This document shows positions 53,420 through 63,380 of a DNA stretch of 64,000 nucleotides, one piece after another. The notes below the pieces were generated by a model that saw only the letters and a program-made list of their open reading frames with translations, searched no databases and was not told the DNA's origin. The stretch is taken from NCBI GenBank assembly GCA_949825065.1, contig OX463838.1:2210251-2274250 (forward strand). Reading direction: 5' to 3'. Position numbers and translations under genes: made by a program. How positions within the stretch are numbered: the first letter of the stretch is position 1; every line of letters begins with the position of its first letter. This DNA comes from Odontocerum albicorne (taxonomy: Eukaryota; Arthropoda; Insecta; Trichoptera; Odontoceridae).

Positions 53420-54190
53420 CATAGGTTCTCAACGTGGGCGATAACGCCCCCTTTTGGGCGTTTGAGACTTTCAGGGGGGCAGTAGAAGACGGAGGGGCGT
53501 GGGCAGATTAAAAAAATATAATCTAAAAAAGACAAAAAAAAAACACGCTTATCACGTACTAACTAAAGTAAACTTTAATATTGGTTAATTTTTGTTATTG
53601 TATGTATTTTATAGGAATTAAAAATTAAATTCAAGAATGGCTACCAAGAATTTTGGCTGCAGAAGCCGATTTTGCAACTGTACCCAGGATTATAGTCGAT
53701 TGTTCAACGATTTCTGATAGCATTCCCATCTTACTATTTAGCTGAACGTGGATTTAGTGCTGTATCAACATTGGTAACTAAAAAGAGAAATCGGCTCCAT
53801 GTTACTGAACGCGGCGACTTACGGTTGTTTTTAAGCAATATCGAGCCTGATATTAACAAACTCCTTAAAATGCATCAAATTCAACCTTTTCATTAGATAA
53901 GTTATAAATTCAATGTCTTTTGAATGTTAATAAAAATACTTTTCAATATAATGAAGTATGCTTGTGTTTTAATTGTTCTCATTGAAACAGTCTTATTTAA
54001 ACTCAGAAATAGGCTAGGGCCATACCATACCATACCATATCCTATCTTACGACTATAGTATATAATATTACACGTTTAAATATAATCGTGGCAATAGCTG
54101 TTTCAGATTCGCAAGTAAAAAAAATGGGGGGCTTTAGAAAAAAAAAATTCTCAAAGTGGGCGGTGGGCAAAATATGGTTGAGAACCTATG
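53420..54190 (+). mobile_element. hAT element, 771 bp, perfect 8-bp TSD
   Basis: TIRs CATAGGTTCTCAAC and GTTGAGAACCTATG bound the element. The 8-bp duplication ATATAGAG is at 53412-53419 and 54191-54198. It retains a transposase C-terminus. Internal deletion removed the rest. Confidence 0.92.
53713..53896 (+). pseudogene. hAT transposase C-terminus (dimerisation domain)
   Basis: The frame reads AFPSYYLAERGFSAVSTLVT, KKRNRLHVTERGDLRLFLSN, then IEPDINKLLKMHQIQPFH and TAG. ERGFS, LV.KKRNRL and DLRL...I.P are hallmark blocks of the hAT C-terminal dimerisation domain of ZBED5-like transposases. Sequence upstream (WLPRILAAEADFATVPR) is in another frame. Confidence 0.85.
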
Positions 54191-54284
54191 ATATAGAGCA
54201 ATAGTTGAAAAACTTCGCAGAATTTTGCGAGCCTCATGGGTTGAACAGTCCGTAATAATGGTATATAGAAACAAATTAATAACT

Positions 54285-54370
54285 ATCGCCTACTCTTTCT
54301 TCAGTCTACTTCTTCGCTCTTCATTAGTTTCTACACATATTTGTTCGTAAGTCTTTCGCAACTCATTCTC
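54285..54370 (-). mobile_element. LINE-V fragment, antisense
   Basis: TCAGTCTACTTCTTCGCTC and CTACACATATTTG correspond to the LINE-V linker region. It is interrupted at TTAA by the next element. Confidence 0.35.
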
Positions 54371-54374
54371 TTAA

Positions 54375-54975
54375 GGAGGTATTCTACTCTAGAAATCAAA
54401 AAAAATGTTTTTTTGCATATTCTTAAAGTTTAGACCTTTAAGAATATGTTCTCAAAAGGAAATTTTGAAATTCTCAATATTTACAAAGTTATAGCTATAA
54501 ATGAGGCAGCAATTACGCCGCACCGGAATGACTCGGACAATAATCTCAAAACTTTAAACGTGTTTTTCTCGGAACTACTTTTTTCGACCTGGTCGACATA
54601 AAATATCAAGTTCTATAAGACCGATTGCCTTCAAATTTGATATGAAACTTTGATAAATGTTTTTGTATCGTCCCTATCTTGGAAAATTTAAAACTATTTT
54701 TTTTACTATTTTATAAAATTAAAAAAATTGAAAAAAGGGTAAAAAATCGACAGCCGCCGTTGTACAAAATTTTTTTTTTCTTGGGTACCAACTATAACGA
54801 CATTATTTCTTATCAAGAAACTGAGTAGGATTTTTATTTCAGATTTACGAAAGTGTTCCAATAATGTCGACCAGCTCACCCTTTTTTTTTTACGACAAGA
54901 TATAACAGCTGTTAACATTTTGAATTTTCATTTTTTCAAATTTTTGCACATTCTTGCTAATATTATTTTTTTCAT
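54375..54975. mobile_element. TTAA element related to 62054-63048, right end missing
   Basis: The left TTAA is at 54371-54374, followed by GGAGGTATTCTACTCTAGAA. The body is colinear with 62.27-62.93 kb (GCAATTACGCCGCACCGGAA, ACTTTTTTCGACCTGGTCGA). The right TIR is lost where unrelated sequence starts near 54976. Confidence 0.7.
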
Positions 54976-54977
54976 TC

Positions 54978-55570
54978 GATGCGTAAATGTATTACGAAGG
55001 AATACCTAAAAGCTGAACGCAGTATTTATTATATTTATGGAGATATTAAAAAATTTAGAAGCAATGTGTACTAGTTACACATCACAGGACAGGAAGGGTT
55101 AAGGGTAGTCCCATCCCGATTCTCCCTTGGTCAGTCCAACGCATTTGGGATCTTAATCTTGTGCGTCATCTTTCTACGCTTCCGGTGACCACAAATATCT
55201 CCATGGCCATGGTCAATGTATTTGAAGCATTGGAGGTTTCGTCGTTGGCACACTGTTGACAATTTGTCGATGACGTTCAGTTCTTCAAAAATAGAGGTAT
55301 ACACATACACGTACATTACCTGGCGGTAAGTAATACACATCAGGCTTAAGAAAGAGCCTGTCGGCCATAATCGGCTAACTTCGGCTTTGTAGAGCGTCAC
55401 CTCTATCATTCATACACGTGTTCCGTTGCGAGACTGTTAGCACATTGTGCTTAAATGTATTACGGAGGAATACCTAAAATTTGAAGCCAGTATTTATTAT
55501 ATTTATAGAAATATTAAAGTTTTTAGAAGCAATGTGTACTAGTTACACATCACAGGACAGGAAGGGTTAA
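54978..55570. repeat. Two copies of a TTAA-element 3' end, with a foldback arm between
   Basis: AATGTATTACGAAGGAATAC...ACATCACAGGACAGGAAGGG ending at TTAA 55099-55102 recurs as 55449-55570, ending at TTAA 55567-55570. Between them 55313-55446 repeats one arm and loop of the foldback at 30134-30345 (AGTAATACACATCAGGCTTA). Confidence 0.65.
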
Positions 55571-55874
55571 TAAAGTAGACAATAGAATTAGAGGTGAGAT
55601 GCTACTGCTTGTATAGATAGAATGCTAGACTTGATTAATTCGGAATATGTAGCAAAAAATGTCTTGATACAATGACACGAGCATGTTACTGTAGTCAATA
55701 ATTTCGTACAGGTCTACATACTCGTATGTATACAGATTCTGTATTTGCTTTTCTCATTCGCATTGTTACATCTATTACGAATTTCACATGAACACGTAAA
55801 ATTGTCTGCGATTGACCAGTTGATCACGATCTACCGTTTACCCACCTATTCTTTATTTTATCATGTCATACTCT
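55571..55874. other. Nothing recognised
   Basis: No supported feature. Confidence 0.35.
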
Positions 55875-56552
55875 CTCTTATAGAGGGTCGAAGAGGTGTT
55901 GGCAGGAGGCAAATCTCCTGACTCCGCAATATACGTGATTGGACTGGTATAAGGAGCGTTGAGAATCTTTTTCAGGCTACAGGGGAAAAATATGCCTACT
56001 CTCAGGTGATAGTCAACGTTGGGGGGATTAATGCCAGTAAAGTTAAAAGGAAAAGTATACCAAACGATTGTCAGACCCGCACTCCTATATGGCTCCGAAT
56101 GCTGGACGATGTATACCTCTTACTCTAGGCAACTAGAAACTGCTGAAATGCGCATGCTAAGGTCAGCAGGTGTGTCTCTAAGAGACAAAATAAAAAGCTC
56201 ACGTATTCGTGGAAGCCTAGGTGTTACAGACATCAACAGCAAAACGGAGGAGAGGCGATTGAGATGGTATGGGCACGTTGGACGCAGAGCACCCGATCAC
56301 ATTGTGAACCAGGCAATCTCCATGGATCTTCTTCTAATAACAACCAGAGGAAGACCAAAGAATTCATGGGTGGTGCAAAAAGATAACCTGATGCAGAGGC
56401 ACGGCCTGGAGGACGTAGTCCGGGACAGAAGAGCATACAACCTGAGGACGAGGAGAGCTGACCCCAACAGTCTTCGCAGACAATGAGTTGGGATGGAGCC
56501 AGGGAGAGAGTCAACGTTGGGGGGACCTGACATGATACAAGAAAGAAGAAGA
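55875..56552 (+). mobile_element. RTE-B LINE 3' end, copy 3, split by RTE-C
   Basis: Left piece 55875-56027 (AGGTGTTGGCAGGAGGCAAA, TATACGTGATTGGACTGG) and right piece 56509-56552 (GACCTGACATGATACAAG, AAGAAGAAGAA) join into the RTE-B end seen at 3.2-3.37 kb. ATACTCT on both sides may be its own TSD. Confidence 0.75.
56028..56508 (+). mobile_element. RTE-C LINE, nested, with 17-bp TSD
   Basis: The frame to 56486 reads GKVYQTIVRPALLYGSECWT, LETAEMRMLRSAGVSLRDKI, EERRLRWYGHVGRRAP and TTRGRPKNSWVVQKDN, ending DPNSLRRQ. This is the C-terminus of an RTE-type LINE with an uninterrupted frame. AGTCAACGTTGGGGGGA is perfectly duplicated at 56011-56027 and 56509-56525. Only the last 480 bp of the element inserted. 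Confidence 0.88.
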
Positions 56553-57056
56553 ATACTCTTTCAAACATTTTCAGACACGCATTTCTATTGCTTTTATTTT
56601 GATCTTATCCCTTTCTTTGAATACCCAGGCTCGACTTCCATACATCTATAATAGTTTGTTTCCGATACTTTCATTTCACTTTCTGTAGTTTAGACTAACT
56701 TAACTAATTTGAAGTGTACATCACGTATATAATGCATGTATTCCATTGGAACAAAATTAAACCATAATAATTGGGTATAAAATGAGATTAAAATCGATCG
56801 TATATTAAGGTGAGATGTAAAGAAATCAAAATGTAATTCTCATAATAATTATTACCAATTTATCACCGAAATATGGACACATTGTCTGCTCCTTAGTCAT
56901 CTTTCAGGCAACAATTCTCTGAGAAGAAGGTTCATTTCCTGGTTAAAGAAGAGTGCTGAAAGAGCAACGTTGGAACCGGACGAGATAAATAAGCCAGATT
57001 AAGAAAACGAAACTGGATGGACCATATATCAAAACAAATCTGCCTCTCTGTTTAAC
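56553..57056. other. LINE-V remnant, otherwise unassigned
   Basis: About 56560-56690 resembles antisense LINE-V (ACCCAGGCTCGACTTCCATA). The rest shows no recognised feature. Confidence 0.35.
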
Positions 57057-57119
57057 AGTATTTTTTTGTAATTTATTTTTATCAAACACTGTTTATTCCA
57101 CTTTTTTGTGACGGTATAA

Positions 57120-57157
57120 CCCTACCGGTTTCAAGGCTTTCACCTCATCTTCAGGGG
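57120..57157 (-). ncRNA. Hammerhead-like motif (PLE1)
   Basis: All parts are intact: CCC/GGG, CTGAAGA, extra T, GAGG/CCTT, GAAA, C-CG-G, TA. A minus frame through it reads PEDEVKALKPVGLYRHKKVE with stop. Confidence 0.65.
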
Positions 57158-57203
57158 AGCGCAAACAAGAATTGTTTGCTTGTCTGCAAGTCTTGTTTGC
57201 GCT

Positions 57204-57241
57204 CCCCTGAAGATGAGGTGAAAGCCTTGAAACCGGTAGGG
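57204..57241 (+). ncRNA. Hammerhead-like motif (PLE1)
   Basis: CTGAAGA (57207-57213), GAAA (57229-57232), GTA (57236-57238) and GGG (57239-57241), with CCC (57204-57206). It is the mirror of the left arm. Confidence 0.65.
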
Positions 57242-57409
57242 TTATACCGTCACAAAAAAAGTGGAATAAACAGTGTTTGATAAAAATAAATTTCAATGTA
57301 TTTTAACCTCCACAACGTTAATGCCTCAACTATAAACAACATAGTATTTTTTTCCCTCGCCTTTACTGGCATCACTTTTAAAATATGTGAATATTGTACT
57401 ACACTTTCG

Positions 57410-57870
57410 TTAATAAAGTGCAATCTGGAGGGATAATTACCATGTAATAATTTCTTCCAGCCAACCAGAAATATGGTAGAGATGCCTTAAATGAAAACCT
57501 GATTGAAATTACATTTAATTCAAAGGAAAATTTAGAGACCAAACCGTTTAAATAGTCATTTCTCTTCAAGGGCGCTCTATCTCGGAAATCGAACCCACTG
57601 ATATTATGTCATATAACTTCTAACAGCTTTAGCAGCGCCCGAGTGAATCATGTATAACACTTTATTTGTATACAGTACAACTTAATGGGATTATTGCCCT
57701 GTGGTAATTTCGTTCAACAAACCAGAAAGATGTTTCTAAGGCCTTAAGTGAAAACCAAACTCATAAACCTTCCATTTTTCTTTTTAACTGCATTCCAACG
57801 GGAATCGAATCCGTAACCTCCGGGCTGGAAGACAGTTATCTTACCACGGAGATCGTCAAAATGTAATATA
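57410..57870 (-). mobile_element. SINE-T, long form, antisense, plus a second tail
   Basis: From right to left: head (GGAATCGAATCCGTAACCTC complement, 57790-57855), body (CCTTAAGTGAAAACC), module 1 (ATTGCCCTGTGGTAATTTCG), module 2 (CAAGGGCGCTCTATCTC near 57555). A second module 1 tail lies at 57415-57500. Confidence 0.7.
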
Positions 57871-57879
57871 TGGACAAAC

Positions 57880-57948
57880 GGGAAATGAACCCATTACCCA
57901 TGAGTTAGAACACGGGCGTATTATTAACTAGACCACGGGGTCGTATTA
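57880..57948 (-). mobile_element. tRNA-like SINE head, antisense
   Basis: The complement has box A-like GTGGTCTAGTTAATAATACG and box B-like GGGTTCATTTCCC. Confidence 0.45.
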
Positions 57949-57954
57949 AATATA

Positions 57955-58025
57955 CAATAGTAAGGTCGACTCTGCCGGTAGCCATGCGAGGGTTGTGGGT
58001 TTGGTCTTCGATACCAGGGTACCAA
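57955..58025 (+). mobile_element. tRNA-like head fragment
   Basis: TGCCGGTAGCCATGCGAGGG and GTTTGGTCTTCGATACC have A/B-box spacing but poor matches. Confidence 0.3.
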
Positions 58026-58144
58026 TTAGGTTTTTAAATGCAGGCATTTTAACATCGAGAGTTTTTCCTTGATTCTGTGTTCTAATTTTCTATAAATCAG
58101 TGAATAATCCTTGTTCTAACTTAAATGTTTTTTTTCTTATTACA

Positions 58145-58212
58145 ATGAAACGATTTAAATTTGAATATGAAACGATTTAAATTTAAATTTGAACATGAAA
58201 CGATTTAAATTG
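58145..58212. repeat. Short tandem duplication, 3 copies
   Basis: ATGAAACGATTTAAATT recurs three times. Confidence 0.7.
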
Positions 58213-58374
58213 TTTTCTGTTAAACTTTATTTTCACTATTATGACTAGAGATGTATATTTTTTGTTAAAAATACATAAGAATGGGCTCACGCCTACATAC
58301 GTAAATAAGGCGAATACGTGCTTAATAAAAATAATGAAATTTAAAAATAATGCATTACGTATATTAGACGAACA

Positions 58375-58965
58375 AAAATACACACCATCAAGCCGTTTCG
58401 CTGTGAGAGTAAGCAGAAAGGAAAGAGTGCAAAACTTTCCAATCGCAACACACATATTCCGCTTCTTCTATGTTCATATACTTTCTGATACAATTCCTAC
58501 TAGATTAATCTGACTTTGTACATTTCCTCCTTTTAAAATATGGGATCCTAGATCCAACCATATTTTCTTTGGTCTTCCACGCTTTCAACACATATTTACA
58601 ATACATTGTATATAAGTTTTGATTATCTTTCTTCATTCATTAGTTCTACGTGCTCAAATCATCTCAGATTGCTCTTTTTTTATATAACACAACACATCAA
58701 TCACACATTCCCCCCTTATCACTTCATTTCGTATTATTTCATACATTGTCATCCCATATATTTTTCTCAGTGCATGCATTCGGTTCATTTAGATATTTTT
58801 GTACCTCCACATTATTTCCATAGATAGAAAATGTTACTAAAATATTTTTGTGGACTATCGCCTTTGTAAATTTTGACACTTCTCGGTTCGGATATATACG
58901 GTTTATAAGTACGCCATTTACTTTGTTTCCTATCGCTATACGCTGTTCGATAGCCCTCGTAACTC
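58375..58965 (-). mobile_element. LINE-V C-terminus and 3' region, antisense
   Basis: The counterpart of the FGHVE block lies near 58650 (GTGCTCAAATCATCTCAGAT). The 3' side toward 58375 matches 26.16-26.3 kb and 43.65-43.75 kb. Confidence 0.55.
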
Positions 58966-59099
58966 ATCCATAATTTATGAAGATACTTTTTAAATAGCAG
59001 AATTTTTCTATTTTTTTATTACTCACCAATATAATGAATTTACATTTTCTTGCACACTAATGATGTCTTTAACAATAATGATAGTTTAATAAAATAAGA

Positions 59100-59515
59100 A
59101 TGAACAAGATGGAAGTGTCTGACATGTGCCGTTTGCGAACGGGCCACTGCGCGGTGGCTAGTCACTTTTACATAATGGATATTGTCGAGAATCGCGGCTG
59201 CGACTGTGGTCTGGATAATGAAACTATAGGCCATGCATTTTTCAGTGTCCCTTTGCGAGACAAGTTTGATTTACTAAAAAAAGCTATATATTTTCCGCGT
59301 TAGTAAATGTTGCGTTTCCTCTTTCTTTGTGGAACTTTTTCACTTATAGATCGATTGTTATTTTTTTTAAGCTTAGCCTATGAAATTATCTAGATTTTAA
59401 TTTTTTTTAAATTAGTTTTATTTTATTCACTCATGTAATTGCATAATAACTTTAATTTGGTGGCACAAATCATCCTAGTTTGGGTGGATTGCCTATAAGA
59501 AAAAAAACAATAATT
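59100..59515 (+). mobile_element. LINE C-terminus after RNase H, with 3' end
   Basis: The frame reads MCRLRTGHCAVASHFYIMDI then VENRGCDCGLDNETIGHAFF, the zinc-knuckle-like C.C...H...F block that follows RNase H in I/Jockey-group LINEs. It continues past a stop as VNVAFPLSLWNFF. The 3' end TGGTGGCACAAATCATCCTA also occurs at 29.63 kb. Confidence 0.7.
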
Positions 59516-59802
59516 ATTATCCCAATATATTGAAATAAGTGTGGGGATTAATTCTGTAGTATTTCAATGCCACCCAAGTAGGTCATGGAGGTTAATTTAA
59601 ACTAATCTTAGGTGTTATAAAGATAATTAACTCTACAGTAAACATTGTTATGTGGGACAGCGTGTTTCGACATGAATTGTTTAACTCGATGATGCCTGTT
59701 TTCTGTTTCCTCCGATAATATTTCAATTACGTTTTAAATTCTTGCACAGTTCATTCTGGAATGGTTTGGGTGTAAATCGATTAAATCTCAATGGACTTCC
59801 AT

Positions 59803-60097
59803 GGAGCCAATGGAGCCAAAGTTGATAGAGAGTTGCTGACTAATATTAAAATAAAAAAGGTGTACTACTTGGGTCATGTACTTAGAGGAACAAAGTACAA
59901 ATTACTGCACCTGATCATCCAAGGCAAAATAGAAGGCCGAATAGGTGTTGGCAGGAGGAAAATCTACTGGCTCCGCGATTGGACTGGCATAAAGGGCGTT
60001 GGAGATCTTTTTCGGGCTGCCGGGGACAAAGATATCTACTCCCAAGTGATATTCAACGTTGCGGGGACCTGACATGACACTGAGAAGAAGAAGAAGA
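59803..60097 (+). mobile_element. RTE-B LINE copy 4, with 8-bp TSD
   Basis: The frame reads KVDRELLTNIKIKKVYYLGH then HLIIQGKIEGRIGVGRRKIY, DWTGIKGVGDLFRAAGDKD, ending with a frame stop before the GAGAAGAAGAAGAAG tail. ACTTCCAT at 59795-59802 and 60098-60105 is the duplicated target. Less damaged than copies 1 and 2. Confidence 0.85.
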
Positions 60098-60105
60098 ACT
60101 TCCAT

Positions 60106-60708
60106 AAACAAATAAAAATAAAGGGGAATATTGTACATAAAACTATACCATTTTTAGATACTAGTGCTTTTATGAATGTTCCGTACATTGTTATTTTTTT
60201 ATCTATTTGCCTAATATTGTGACCCCGAAAATGAAACAAAACCATGCGGATCGTGAAGCGAAAATTAAATAAAACATATATACAGAATCTACTACATAAT
60301 GCGAGTATTACAATTTTGAAACACACGCTATCGAAGTAAAACAAGTCGGCAATAGGAAGGTGGGTATTATATTAAATGAGGCAGTTTATTTTCTTAACTA
60401 AACATTTGTTTTAAAGAGAGAAAAAAACATTTATTGTCATTCGCACATTTCGAGTACGCTTGCACTAAAAATAGGGAAATTATTAAGTTAAGTAACACAC
60501 AATTTCTTGTTTTGAAGATAAAATGCGGAAAAGAAAAACATTGAGATTTTACTTACGTATTAAATGAATTGTTAAAATAAGAAAAATTCGGTGTGACCGT
60601 TGATTTTTAAATTTTGTAGAAAAAAAAACATTTTGAAGTGCCTGGAAGTTCCAGATTTATGGAAGAAGAGTATAATATGATAGGATGTAAGTGGGTGTAA
60701 TAATTAAC
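60106..60708. other. AT-rich, nothing recognised
   Basis: No supported feature. Confidence 0.4.
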
Positions 60709-60721
60709 AGGTGTAAAGTAA

Positions 60722-61508
60722 ATTATTTATAGTTAAGGCATTAACATTGTGGATGTTTTAAGACATTGTAATTTGTTTTATCAAACACTGTTTATGTTTA
60801 CAAAAAGTGGAATAAACAGTGTTTGATAAAAACAAATTACAATGTCTTTAGACCTCCACAATGTTAATGCCTTAACCCTTACAAGCTTAGCGGTACACGT
60901 TATGTACCACCTTTTTTTGACGCTGTACTGCACAGTGGTATAGGCAAAGTACCACTTATTAAACCTCTCTCTATTGCTGCACGAACGCTCAGATTATGTC
61001 CCACTTCGTATACTATAATACTTATGACTCATGTCCGCACAGCTGCAGGTCTGGTCCTGTTCAAATTCATTTAGCTTCTAATATTACTGACAGTTAGTTG
61101 TTCTTGGTGTGCCGACTTGTGGGTATAAAAGAAAACGTTATATATTTGTATTAAATTTTAATAAAAAATAGTTGTGTTGTGATAAAATTGACTTCAGTAA
61201 TTGTGGTAAATTTATATTTAGGTTAAAAATTAATTTTACTTGGATGTATTGTATTTCGGCATTATTTGGTGGTACATTAGAAGTACCAGTGGAAATATGG
61301 ACTAGTGGTACATAAGTTGTACCACCTCACCAAGAGTTTTTTGACCTACCGAGGAAGTGGAAATATGTTAATTTAGCATTTGTATGTATCATTTTTTAAA
61401 CACATTAAAAAAATTATGAGAAACTTGACTTTTTATTTTTTCTGCAGCCTGAGTAAAAATAAGTGAAGTTTACCTGTGCCTGTAAGGGTTAACTATAAAT
61501 AAAATGTA
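60722..61508. mobile_element. PLE1 foldback with tails on both ends, split by a TTAA element
   Basis: Both arms extend into the roughly 50-bp tail (TATAGTTAAGGCATTAAC at left; GTTAATGCCTTAA and CTATAAATAAAATG at right). The hammerhead-like centre is deleted. AGGTGTAAAGTAA is duplicated at 60709-60721 and 61509-61521. The right tail is cut at its TTAA by the 613-bp element. Confidence 0.85.
60876..61488. mobile_element. 613-bp TTAA element, copy 2 (piggyBac-like MITE)
   Basis: TTAA is at 60872-60875 and 61489-61492. Ends are CCCTTACAAGC and, inverted, CCCTTACAGGC. The site is inside the PLE1 tail GCCTTAACTATAAA, known uninterrupted from other copies, so the insertion and TTAA duplication are exact. 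Confidence 0.92.
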
Positions 61509-61922
61509 AGGTGTAAAGTAATTGTTTTCGGATATCCTTAAGAAAATATTACCCAAATAGTATATCATACAACAACTCGCTCTACTATTATACTGTTCAC
61601 TTATATATCGCATTTATTTATCCTTTCACAAGTAGGATTTTAGGAATTGATATTTGAAAAACACTATTTTCTCAAAATGAAAAAATTCGTCATGAAAGTA
61701 TTTCTCTACCCCTAATATCTCTTCAGAAGAATAAGTTCAATGTTGACAGTGGTTGGGACGGAATCACTTTGTTCTGCAAACTTTGTTCTGCAAAGTTGTG
61801 GGATTAAAATTCTGCAATATGAGAAGCTTCGCAGGATTGCTGAACTCTTTAAAAGTGTGGCGAAGAGAAGAAATCACTGCAGTACGCAGTGTGAATCTTC
61901 TGGGTAATTTATTATACTATTG
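61509..61922. other. Nothing recognised
   Basis: A 14-bp direct repeat CTTTGTTCTGCAAA occurs near 61768-61795. Otherwise unassigned. Confidence 0.4.
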
Positions 61923-62049
61923 GCGACCTCCGTAGCCTAGTTGGTAAGACACTTTGTTGTATTCGGAGGATGCGGGTTCGATACTTGCTGGAAACCAGAC
62001 TTTTAAAAAAAAGTAAGAAAAAAGAACAATGTTTTCAGCCTGGTTTCAT

Positions 62050-62288
62050 TTAAGGTGGTGTTCTAGTCTAGAAATGTTCAGCCTGGTTTCATTTAAGGTG
62101 GTGTTCTAGTCTAGAAATTTTCAGCCTGGTTTCATTTAAGGTGGTGTTCTAGTCTAGAAATTTTCAGCCTGGTTTCATTTAAGGTCGTGTTCTAGTCTAG
62201 AAATTTTCAGCCTGGTTTCATTTAAGGTGGTGTTCTAGTCTAGACATTTTCAGCCTGGTTTCATTTAAGGTGGTTTCTAGTCTAGAAA
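62050..62288. repeat. 43-bp array made of element end plus SINE flank
   Basis: TTAAGGTGGTGTTCTAGTCT recurs at 62050, 62093, 62136, 62179, 62222 and 62265, exactly 43 bp apart. Each unit holds the TTAA, about 21-23 bp of the TIR and about 18 bp of SINE body (TTTTCAGCCTGGTTTCA). Only the last unit continues into the element. Confidence 0.92.
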
Positions 62289-63048
62289 TTTGAAGAAATA
62301 GTTTTTTTTTGTTTTCACATATTCTTAAAGTATAGACCTTTAAGAATATGTTATCAAAAGTAAATTATAAATTACTCAATATTTACAAAGTTATACTCGT
62401 AGCTATAAATGAGACAGCAATTACGCCGCACCGGAATGACTCTTAAAGAATATTCTTAAAGTTTAGACTTTTAAGAATATGTTATCGAAAGAAAATTTAA
62501 AAATTCTTAATACTGTCGAAGTTATAGCTATAAATGAGGCAGCAATTACGCCGCACCGGAATGACTCGGTCAATAATCTCAAAACTTTAAACGTGTTTTT
62601 CTCGAAAATACTTTTTTCGACCTGGTCGACATAAAATCTCAAGTTATATCCAGTCGATTGCCTTCAAATTCAAAACTATTTTTAAAAAATTTTAATATTT
62701 GAAAAAAAAGGGTAACAAAATGCATTTTTTTTCAGGGACACTATTTTACGATTTTTTTTCTCTTCTCACCAACTGTAACGACATTATTTCTAATCAAAAA
62801 ACTGTGTATGATTTTTGTTTCAGATTTACGAAAGGGTTCCAATCATGTCGACCAGCTCACCCGCATTTTTTTACGACAAGATATACGATAACATCTTGAA
62901 TTGTAAATAATTTTTTTTTTTAATTTTTTTGTACATTCTCAAATCATCAATAAACCATTTTAAAAAATGCATATGAAAAACATCTTTAGTTTTTTTATTA
63001 ATTCTTAAAAAACGCCCCAAATTCACGCCTCTAGAGTAGAAAACCCCC
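62054..63048. mobile_element. TTAA element (piggyBac-like), about 1 kb
   Basis: Left end GGTGGTGTTCTAGTCTAGAA and inverted right end GGGGGTTTTCTACTCTAGAG, with TTAA at 62050-62053 and 63049-63052. No transposase frame is recognised. Internal direct repeats include TTCTTAAAGT...CTTTAAGAATATG (a small hairpin) and two copies of CAGCAATTACGCCGCACCGG. A truncated relative lies at 54.4 kb. Confidence 0.75.
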
Positions 63049-63380
63049 TTAAGGCTTTATTAACATATTTGTGGTTGGTTGAAAGAGATTGCCGTATATC
63101 AATGGTTCTTCCAAGTTGTACTGTATACAAAGATAATGTTCGCTAGGGCGCTGTTAACGCTACCAGACGTGATTTGTTTAATAATAGTGGGTTCGAGCAC
63201 CAAGTAAGGGCGCCCTTGAGGAGATTTTGTATTCTTAACGGGCGCGGCGCTGTATAAAATTTTCCTTAGAAACAGAAATTGAAAACAAATAATTGAATAT
63301 CCAATATATTTATGTAGTGATTAGAAAAAAAGTCAATGGGGCCAGTAAACATACCATATATATTTGAACAGAATAGTATC

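Larger units (their letters stand above)
57068..57342. mobile_element. PLE1 foldback, 275 bp, with TSD
   Basis: The inverted arm starts GTAATTTATTTTTATC. A short centre (GAATTGTTTGCTTGTCTGC) leads to the direct arm and tail ending CTCAACTATAAACAACAT. AGTATTTTTTT is duplicated at 57057-57067 and 57343-57353. The cleanest two-armed PLE1 copy; both arms carry intact hammerhead-like cores. Confidence 0.85.
61923..63275 (+). mobile_element. SINE-T long form, split by a TTAA element
   Basis: Left piece: box A GTAGCCTAGTTGGTAAGAC, box B GCGGGTTCGATAC, body TTTTCAGCCTGGTTTCATTT. Right piece from 63049: AAGGCTTTATTAACA, module 1 GAGATTGCCGTATATCAATG, module 2 GTGGGTTCGAGCACCAAGTA and GGCGCTGTATAAAATTTTC. 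The break is the TTAA of the TTTAAGGC motif conserved in other SINE-T copies. Confidence 0.8.
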
